64,000 bases of DNA, from the IMG/VR virus record IMGVR_UViG_3300042383_000245, positions 1-64,000 of that record, one strand, 5' to 3'. Shown here piece by piece: positions 59,354 through 64,000 of the stretch (within the stretch, counting starts at the first letter, position 1; the number at the start of each line of letters is the position of its first letter). The notes under the pieces are model-generated. The model was not told where the DNA came from, ran no database searches, and saw only the letters and a program-made list of their open reading frames with translations. The position numbers were made by a program, and so were the translations under genes. Source of the DNA: a virus.

Positions 59354-59584
59354 ATGCAAAACGAAATGACCAAACTACTCACCGAGTATTCCGACGCAAA
59401 AAATTACATCCTCAAAATTACTGACGAGTATTACGACGCAATGTCATACGACATCGAGGGATGGTGGAACTTAATCGAGGATGACGAGGCTGACGAGAAA
59501 GACCTACACGAACTTCGCCTTCAAGTACATGCAGTAAAGTCTTTGCACATGGCTTTGTCTTGCCTTAAGTATAAGTTCTCCTAA
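59354..59584 (+). CDS. Early-cluster hypothetical protein 4
   Basis: 76 residues, acidic and helical (MTKLLTEYSDAKNYILKITD; LHELRLQVHAVKSLHMALSC). No domain recognised. It is the last gene of the ribozyme-punctuated run; no hammerhead follows it, and a new promoter box begins 2 nt after its stop. Confidence 0.65.
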   Translation: MQNEMTKLLTEYSDAKNYILKITDEYYDAMSYDIEGWWNLIEDDEADEKDLHELRLQVHAVKSLHMALSCLKYKFS

Positions 59585-59586
59585 AA

Positions 59587-59594
59587 TAAATTTG
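59587..59594 (+). promoter_or_regulatory. -7 promoter box TAAATTTG
   Basis: Plus-strand TAnnTTTG two bases after the stop at 59584; would start a message with a ~45-nt leader before the ATG at 59646. Confidence 0.5.
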
Positions 59595-59645
59595 GTAGAT
59601 ACAAAACTAAACTTTAATATTGTGAACACTTTAATAACAACGAAC

Positions 59646-60584
59646 ATGAATACACCACAAACATTGTTGGCACACTTGCGGAACGCAGAGACCAACCACA
59701 TCGGATTCTCTTACAACATCAACAATGGCGACTCAAACCCCGAGACAGGGTACATGGTATCACGTGTTGGCCACGAGGAGATTGTACCACAAGGCGCTGA
59801 CCTTGTAGCCTATGGCAAGCACTACTTCCTCCGCCATGCTGAGCAACTAGCGGAAGACAACGCCTACATGGGCTGTTGGTACAACGGCAGTCAGTTTGTA
59901 TTTGACGTATCAGAGAACGTACAAACCAAGGAGGTCGCTATCGTATTGGGCGAATACAACAAGCAAGACGCAATATGGGACTGCGCGAGCGGATCCGAGT
60001 ATAGGCTGATGAGAGAGGGCGACAACCCCTCTCATTTGGTGACCATCTACTACAACGACGTGTTCGTCAGCGAAGAGCCAAACGAAATCTATGCGAACTG
60101 CCCGTACGTGAACATGCCAATTGCCGAGGCAACAAGGTATGCAGACCGAATGATTGAGAACGGAGATTGGGACGCATACTGCATCCCCGAGTTGTGCAAC
60201 CACGAAGTAAAATTCACCGAGGTTTCATTTCAAAGAGATGGCGATGCAGAAAAAATCTACACTAAAGATGAACTTTATGCAATCATGCGTTCATTTGTCG
60301 AAGACACTCGAGGCGACAAGCCATGGGTCGACGCAGATGACGAGTGGTTTGAGCAATTCACCAAAACAAATACCGAGGTTTTGTTCCAAAGGGATGGCGA
60401 CGAGGCCAGCCTAGGTGAGTATAAGGATGCGGACTACCAAGCCATGCTCGATACATTGGACGTGGCAATGGATGAGTTCTCTCAAATCTATAACCACTCA
60501 GCATCGAACGAATTTCGTGAGTACTACGAAATGCACATGACCCAATTGGACAATATCATCAACCTAATTAACAAACTGAAATGA
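59646..60584 (+). CDS. Early-cluster hypothetical protein 5
   Basis: 312 residues from MNTPQTLLAHLRNAETNHIG. Acidic, mixed alpha/beta; two similar phrases 'FTEVSFQRDGDAE' and 'NTEVLFQRDGDEA' about 55 residues apart hint at an internal duplication. Contains IVLGEYNKQDAIWDCASGSEYR and a C-terminal helical bundle. No known domain. The start is placed after the promoter at 59587; it is coupled to the next gene by an ATGA overlap. Confidence 0.7.
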   Translation: MNTPQTLLAHLRNAETNHIGFSYNINNGDSNPETGYMVSRVGHEEIVPQGADLVAYGKHYFLRHAEQLAEDNAYMGCWYNGSQFVFDVSENVQTKEVAIVLGEYNKQDAIWDCASGSEYRLMREGDNPSHLVTIYYNDVFVSEEPNEIYANCPYVNMPIAEATRYADRMIENGDWDAYCIPELCNHEVKFTEVSFQRDGDAEKIYTKDELYAIMRSFVEDTRGDKPWVDADDEWFEQFTKTNTEVLFQRDGDEASLGEYKDADYQAMLDTLDVAMDEFSQIYNHSASNEFREYYEMHMTQLDNIINLINKLK

Positions 60585-60844
60585 GCACCGAACAAAAATT
60601 CACCATCGACGAGTTCTTAAAATTATCGGAAAGGTACTTCTATGAGGAGTACCATAGGGTAACCGAGAGCGTGTTCAAGGACATCAACCCGTCGATGTTC
60701 ATCGAGCAAGAGTTGTACTTGTACGGAGGTAACCAAATCAAGACGAACTACAAGTGGAACAACGGCACATGGATATTAGTAGACAAGGTCTACATGAGAA
60801 CAAACAGCGAATTCAAACAATACATAAAGGAGAACTTAAAATGA
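60581..60844 (+). CDS. Early-cluster hypothetical protein 6
   Basis: 87 residues: MSTEQKFTIDEFLKLSERYF, then a beta-rich end (YLYGGNQIKTNYKWNNGTW, ILVDKVYM). Start and stop coupled to neighbours through ATGA overlaps. No family recognised. Confidence 0.65.
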   Translation: MSTEQKFTIDEFLKLSERYFYEEYHRVTESVFKDINPSMFIEQELYLYGGNQIKTNYKWNNGTWILVDKVYMRTNSEFKQYIKENLK

Positions 60845-61365
60845 AATACAAATTGACAACCACACGCACCTACGTCACGGAGATGATAGTGGTAGCAGAG
60901 AGCGAGTCCGACGCATGGGACTGGGTTAACGAGAACAGCGACCTAGTTGCTGAGGCAGAACTTGAGCAGATGAACGTCGTCGATGAAGAGTCAACGCTAG
61001 AGCCATGCATCCCCAGTCCGAACGAGTACGACGAGTTGCAGTCACTTGCCTACAACATTCAAAGCCAACTGCAAGCATATAGACACGTTAGTGACTTCAT
61101 CCCAAGCGAGATGCACAAGGCATTGGCAAAGATGACTGAGCCAATAGTGGAGACGCACAAGGTAAGCACAAACTACATGGGGTTTACTACGGGAGCATAC
61201 AAATATGTTGACGAGTTGAACAAACTGATAGGACGCAACGCTTTCTCATGTCGTGCTACGGATGTAGACCCATACCCTTACAAAAATTGGATAGTCTTTG
61301 GAAACAATATCACCGACGAAGAAATCAACCGACTCAACTTGAGGCAAGATTTTATCATCGATTAA
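60841..61365 (+). CDS. Early-cluster hypothetical protein 7
   Basis: 174 residues from MKYKLTTTRTYVTEMIVVAE, the ATG overlapping the previous stop. The N-terminus resembles the 'YxVxxxxxVExxVEAxSExEA' small alpha/beta domain found in many short phage proteins (VAESESDAWDWVNEN). C-terminal half is helical with DVDPYPYKNWIVFGN. The two A residues of its TAA stop begin the first tRNA-like minihelix. Confidence 0.65.
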   Translation: MKYKLTTTRTYVTEMIVVAESESDAWDWVNENSDLVAEAELEQMNVVDEESTLEPCIPSPNEYDELQSLAYNIQSQLQAYRHVSDFIPSEMHKALAKMTEPIVETHKVSTNYMGFTTGAYKYVDELNKLIGRNAFSCRATDVDPYPYKNWIVFGNNITDEEINRLNLRQDFIID

Positions 61366-61407
61366 CCACGAAAGGAAACGAGAGGGGTTCAATTCCCCTC
61401 CGTGGTT
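61364..61407 (+). ncRNA. tRNA-like acceptor/T-arm minihelix 1
   Basis: Outer stem AACCACG (61364-61370) pairs with CGTGGTT (61401-61407). A T-arm-like hairpin, stem GAGGGG/CCCCTC (61382-61387, 61395-61400) with 7-nt loop TTCAATT matching the T-loop consensus TTCRANN, stacks directly on it. D and anticodon arms are replaced by an 11-nt A-rich linker. This is the minimal substrate geometry for RNase P. It begins within the stop codon of the preceding gene. A weaker hairpin follows at 61411-61433. Confidence 0.6.
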
Positions 61408-61470
61408 CAAATAGGGACTCGATGAAATTGAGTTCCACAACTTAACAAGCAATCTAATAAAACTCAATAC

Positions 61471-61740
61471 ATGAACATTCAAACAATTTACAAGAGACAA
61501 AAGTCAGCAGGTGTTGACTACATGCAACGATTAATCAACAACGGCTCAGTATGGGCAATGGAAGGGTCAATGGGACGTGAGGCAATGCGCTTACTTGAGA
61601 TGGGCATTTGCATGCTACCCAAGAAATCATTCACGGACTACTACGGCAATCGCATCCCGTCACGCGACGAACTGAAAGGATGTACCAAAGGAACATACGC
61701 CAACGCTGTACGCTACTGGTCTAACGGATGGGAGGACTAA
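61471..61740 (+). CDS. Early-cluster hypothetical protein 8
   Basis: 89 residues: MNIQTIYKRQKSAGVDYMQR, GREAMRLLEMGICMLPKKSF, DYYGNRIPSRDEL. Helical N-terminus and basic overall, 'MEGSMGREAMRLLEMG.CMLP' is a plausible conserved core in short phage proteins. No family named. Stop is 2 nt from the next start. Confidence 0.65.
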   Translation: MNIQTIYKRQKSAGVDYMQRLINNGSVWAMEGSMGREAMRLLEMGICMLPKKSFTDYYGNRIPSRDELKGCTKGTYANAVRYWSNGWED

Positions 61741-61742
61741 AC

Positions 61743-61961
61743 ATGAAATACATTTTAACTGGCCTAAGAGCCATCCATTACCATGCCGAGGGCAACTACG
61801 AAGAGGTAATAAACTTAATCAAGCAGAACGAGGCAGACATCTTTGAGATAGACTCATTGGACGGGATATACGAACTGCTCGAACAACTTAGGGGATGGGA
61901 TGACTACTGCGTAATCACCAGCCTTGAGAGAAATAAAATATTACATTTCTATGACAAATAA
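61743..61961 (+). CDS. Early-cluster hypothetical protein 9
   Basis: 72 residues from MKYILTGLRAIHYHAEGNYE; the 15-nt longer reading would overlap the previous stop and has no support. Acidic, alpha/beta. No domain recognised. Confidence 0.6.
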   Translation: MKYILTGLRAIHYHAEGNYEEVINLIKQNEADIFEIDSLDGIYELLEQLRGWDDYCVITSLERNKILHFYDK

Positions 61962-62015
61962 ATTAGGTTATCAACAAGATAGTAACTAATATTGCACCAA
62001 CCAACCAACAAACAT

Positions 62016-62420
62016 ATGAACAAAACAATCACAACCCCCGACAATTTCACATGGCACATCATCGAGCCACGTGTAGCACAAATCATCCACCAAGCGGACT
62101 ACCCAGTCTATCGCATCTACGACGACATGAGCGAGTCATTGCTTGAGGAAGACCACAGGTTCAACGCTGACTACTGCTACGGCATTGAAGAGCCAGCAAA
62201 TGACATGGTGTACACACTATGTGGCAAGACTGCTGTATCGTCTTTCATGGATAGAGAGTACGACAAATGCCACGACTCAATCTTCGCCTACCGCACGTCG
62301 GACATCCACTTCTTCAGCCCAAAGGCCAGCCCCAAGGAGGTCATCAGAGTGCTGAGATACTGCGACGCGACATGCTACGTAGACAAATCTGACTTTTTAA
62401 ACATCATCCAACATGGCTAA
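62016..62420 (+). CDS. Early-cluster hypothetical protein 10
   Basis: 134 residues from MNKTITTPDNFTWHIIEPRV. Contains YRIYDDMSESLLEEDHRFNA and SPKEVIRVLRYCDATCYVDK. A one-mismatch -7 box (TAATATTG, 61987-61994) lies 21 nt upstream. Ends inside the next gene by 8 nt. No family recognised. Confidence 0.65.
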   Translation: MNKTITTPDNFTWHIIEPRVAQIIHQADYPVYRIYDDMSESLLEEDHRFNADYCYGIEEPANDMVYTLCGKTAVSSFMDREYDKCHDSIFAYRTSDIHFFSPKASPKEVIRVLRYCDATCYVDKSDFLNIIQHG

Positions 62421-62982
62421 TCATTGCTACAACTCCGCATCAATCGAAGGAAGCAAGCAGATGCTTGACCTATTCGAGCAACGACTCAACGAGGCAACAA
62501 AGATATCTCGCACGCTTTACAACAACACTTTCTACCAAGTCTTAGGTAAAGAACCAGTTGATGGTGACGTGTACAACACCTTCGGATCACGATGGTTTGA
62601 CCCAATGTGGGAAAGACATTCAGCAACTAGTGGTGTATTGTCTGGAGACTCAGCATGGAGTCCAGTAAGTGAGTTCTTTAGATTATTGTCTGACGTGTAC
62701 CAACTAGAGATAACCTCTACATACGAGGAGTGTGGAGACAACTTCGGTGGATGGTTTGACTGCGAGAACGGAGAGATGACAAGAGACATTACCACATCGT
62801 TCTATGCGTTCAGATATATGGACGACAGAGAACACACGATGGAGACCATGCTAGAGGATGCGACTGACGGGTACTGGGAGAGCGTTGACGACTTCGACTC
62901 AGAACTGCTAGAGATAATGAGAGAGAAAGACAGGGCGGAGTTGATTGAGGCGGTAAACAAATACATAGCAGAGCAGGGTTAG
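62413..62982 (+). CDS. Api92-like / DUF1281-type protein
   Basis: 189 residues opening MANHCYNSASIEGSKQMLDL, the signature of Api92-like proteins ('M.N.CYN.....G'), followed by SAWSPVSEFFRLLSDVYQLE and YEECGDNFGGWFDCENGE, which match the ferredoxin-like domain of that family. These proteins are common on phages and mobile elements; their function is not established. The C-terminus is acidic and helical. Confidence 0.65.
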   Translation: MANHCYNSASIEGSKQMLDLFEQRLNEATKISRTLYNNTFYQVLGKEPVDGDVYNTFGSRWFDPMWERHSATSGVLSGDSAWSPVSEFFRLLSDVYQLEITSTYEECGDNFGGWFDCENGEMTRDITTSFYAFRYMDDREHTMETMLEDATDGYWESVDDFDSELLEIMREKDRAELIEAVNKYIAEQG

Positions 62983-62994
62983 TCCCCTCTCTGC
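62968..62994 (+). other. Hairpin spanning the stop codon of the Api92-like gene
   Basis: GCAGAG (62968-62973) with CTCTGC (62989-62994), continued by AGGG/CCCT, 10 bp with one bulge. No T-run, so more likely a 3'-end stabiliser than a terminator. Confidence 0.45.
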
Positions 62995-63015
62995 TAGCGA
63001 CAGCACCATTTCACA

Positions 63016-63147
63016 ATGGTACTGCCACGTTCTTTGACATATTGGACGATTGTTTGGCGGTCGAATGACCGACCAACTATGTACGCACACTGGACTGAGT
63101 CCCAGTCCTTTGAATCGTGGGTGGAACACCACGGGGTGATGCGGTGA
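63016..63147 (+). CDS. 43-residue possible protein
   Basis: Product begins MVLPRSLTYWTIVWRSNDRP, centre YAHWTESQSFESWVEHHGV. Aromatic/charged pattern ('YWTIVWRS...Y..W.ESQSFE.W') looks like a real short phage protein rather than random sequence. No promoter box or Shine-Dalgarno is seen. Its stop lies 4 nt before the second tRNA-like minihelix, the same arrangement as other genes of this cluster. Confidence 0.45.
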   Translation: MVLPRSLTYWTIVWRSNDRPTMYAHWTESQSFESWVEHHGVMR

Positions 63148-63150
63148 ACA

Positions 63151-63197
63151 GCATGGGATATGAACGGGTATACGGGGTTCAAATCCCCACCCATGCA
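63151..63197 (+). ncRNA. tRNA-like acceptor/T-arm minihelix 2
   Basis: GCATGGG (63151-63157) pairs perfectly with CCCATGC (63190-63196), followed by an A at the discriminator position. Inside, GGGG-TTCAAAT-CCCC (63174-63188) forms a T-arm with a consensus T-loop. Only 16 nt lie between the 5' acceptor strand and the T stem, so D and anticodon arms are absent. Placed 4 nt after a stop codon. Confidence 0.6.
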
Positions 63198-63264
63198 CAA
63201 AGGCTAGCCATCACTAGCCCTCAACGATAGGTTGTAAATGATATTTGTTTTAAGGTTTTAATGT

Positions 63265-63289
63265 GGGAGACTGATGGGTCTCCCTTTTT
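63265..63289 (+). terminator. Terminator-like hairpin in the leader of the 63,300 gene
   Basis: GGGAGAC (63265-63271) and GTCTCCC (63278-63284), 7 bp perfect, then TTTTT. It ends 10 nt before the ATG at 63300, like the hairpin at 8652-8682, so it may terminate the upstream message or attenuate the next gene. Confidence 0.6.
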
Positions 63290-63299
63290 AAACAAGACT

Positions 63300-63536
63300 A
63301 TGAAATTTAAAGACATACTAACTGAACGCTTTCCCACCATCGTGATAGTGGAAGAGCCATGCATGATGGCCTACGCGGACTGTTTCTGCGTGAGGTCGAA
63401 CGGCAAAGACTCCAAGGGATTCCCACTGATATCCATCAGTGTTGGAAACTCGGACGAACTGGAACACTTTTTATTTGAGCACGGATACTTCTCGGAGTTC
63501 GTGAGCGAGACTGAACTAGCAATTTGTAAAGAATGA
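63300..63536 (+). CDS. Early-cluster hypothetical protein 11
   Basis: 78 residues from MKFKDILTERFPTIVIVEEP, start placed after the hairpin. Contains CMMAYADCFCVRSNGKD and ISISVGNSDELEHFLFEHGY. Alpha/beta, three Cys in the first half. No family recognised. Overlaps the next gene by 4 nt. Confidence 0.6.
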   Translation: MKFKDILTERFPTIVIVEEPCMMAYADCFCVRSNGKDSKGFPLISISVGNSDELEHFLFEHGYFSEFVSETELAICKE

Positions 63537-63967
63537 GATACTACGCAAAAAATTCTCAAGAGGCACGGAGTATGCTTCTTGACATGCACAATGGACAGCA
63601 GTCCTACGCACTAACCCTTGAGTCATGTGGATGCGGTGACGGATACGCCATATCCGATCCGATAGACGACAGCAAAAAGGTTGTAATATGCCACACATGT
63701 GAGGCTGAGGTTGACAGGCTGATACCTCTTGACAACTATGCGGTTGATGGCTTTGGATACGACCCACGGACTGACAAGCCATTGCCGATGCCTTCGGAGT
63801 ACAAGTTGCTGGAAGACACGATGGAGGAGAGCGACAAAGACCACATGTTGGAGGACGTTTTCTACTACATGAAGAGACACAAAAACATGCTCACAAAGGA
63901 TGGGCGTTACTTACTAATTCAATACCTCGGAGACGACAACATAACGATTGGAATTTATGAACACTAA
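63533..63967 (+). CDS. Early-cluster hypothetical protein 12, possible zinc site
   Basis: 144 residues: MRYYAKNSQEARSMLLDMHN, then ESCGCGDG and VICHTCEAEV, whose C-x-C and C-x-x-C pairs could form a zinc finger or rubredoxin-like knuckle; C-terminal helix and DGRYLLIQYLGDDNITIG. Coupled upstream (ATGA). Could be a small host-interaction or nucleic acid-binding protein. Confidence 0.65.
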   Translation: MRYYAKNSQEARSMLLDMHNGQQSYALTLESCGCGDGYAISDPIDDSKKVVICHTCEAEVDRLIPLDNYAVDGFGYDPRTDKPLPMPSEYKLLEDTMEESDKDHMLEDVFYYMKRHKNMLTKDGRYLLIQYLGDDNITIGIYEH

Positions 63968-64000
63968 ACTATTCAAGAAGATTAAAAGACGCTACGTTTA
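63957..64000 (+). CDS. Start of a further gene, cut by the window end
   Basis: ATG at 63957 overlaps the end of the previous gene by 11 nt and opens MNTKLFKKIKRRYV, still open at the window edge. Basic N-terminus. Only 14 complete residues are visible; identity unknown. Confidence 0.4.
   Translation, partial: MNTKLFKKIKRRYV

Noticed and set aside
61411-61433. Additional ribozyme after minihelix 1
   Set aside because: It contains GATGAA and forms a simple 7-bp hairpin, but lacks the CTGANGA and GAAA core elements.
62983-63250. A full tRNA, tmRNA or degenerate hammerhead in the 63.0-63.2 kb gap
   Set aside because: Acceptor and T-arm are clear, but no D-arm or 7-nt anticodon loop can be drawn, and alternative 5' acceptors upstream give mismatches. 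At 63199-63221 the AAAGG-hairpin-CTC resembles the 3' half of the hammerheads, but no CTGANGA lies upstream.
1-64000. Integrase, attachment sites or insertion sequences
   Set aside because: None of these was recognised in the window; the phage looks lytic on this evidence, though the rest of the genome is not visible.

Overview
The window is one continuous piece of a tailed bacteriophage genome, most likely a podovirus-like phage of a Bacteroidota (Flavobacteria/Bacteroidetes) host. Reasons seen in the sequence: nineteen or more start codons sit just behind a TAnnTTTG box, the -7 element of Bacteroidota promoters, and Shine-Dalgarno sequences are largely absent. A large tail-hub protein carries a BACON domain, and the replication gene has a BT4734/VirE-N type N-terminus. 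The large terminase, portal, connector pair, 'muzzle'-like protein, GNAT and internal virion proteins resemble those of crAss-like phages. That last comparison is made from memory and was not checked by a search. Both window edges cut through genes, so the genome is longer than 64 kb.

Layout. (1) 1-9,973, plus strand: DNA metabolism. Genes are a RecE-type PD-(D/E)XK exonuclease (5' truncated), an SSB-like protein, small ORFs, a primase-helicase, an SF2 helicase, a VRR-NUC nuclease, a MazG-like pyrophosphatase, a B12-dependent (class II) ribonucleotide reductase, and an HTH-metallophosphoesterase. (2) 9,970-57,671, minus strand: virion and lysis genes. Read in the direction of transcription (high to low coordinates) these are small lysine-rich proteins, an endolysin candidate, GroEL-GroES, a holin/spanin-like group, tail fibres (one with an S74 autochaperone), a u-spanin, a tandem GroES-like protein, TerS candidate, TerL, portal, scaffold, major capsid, connectors, a 1,958-aa tail-hub protein, internal virion proteins, and a 2,786-aa polyvalent protein. 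One plus-strand regulator (53,179) is embedded here and shares an operator-like palindrome with the 57.7 kb control region. (3) 57.67-58.17 kb: a divergent control region with several palindromes and a GC-rich patch. (4) 58,175-64,000, plus strand: an early-type cluster of small proteins, nearly all of unknown function. The two arms diverge at about 57.7 kb and converge at 9,970, where both terminal genes use the same CTAG for their stop codons.

The most unusual feature is RNA punctuation of the early cluster. Three complete type I hammerhead ribozymes (58,442; 58,818; 59,284) lie exactly at the stop codons of three consecutive genes. Each is predicted to cut 19-21 nt before the next start codon. 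Two more gene ends carry tRNA-like acceptor/T-arm minihelices (61,364 and 63,151) with no D or anticodon arm, the minimal shape RNase P recognises. Together they suggest an operon cut into single-gene messages by RNA elements.

Other notable structure: two copies, at 0.88-1.09 kb and 56.99-57.20 kb, of an iteron plus AT-tract module with matched spacing (origin candidates); a set of promoters whose -7 box ends 4-7 nt before ATG, implying leaderless or near-leaderless mRNAs; a reversed groEL-groES pair plus a second, double GroES-like protein; and compositional mosaicism in the giant virion protein.
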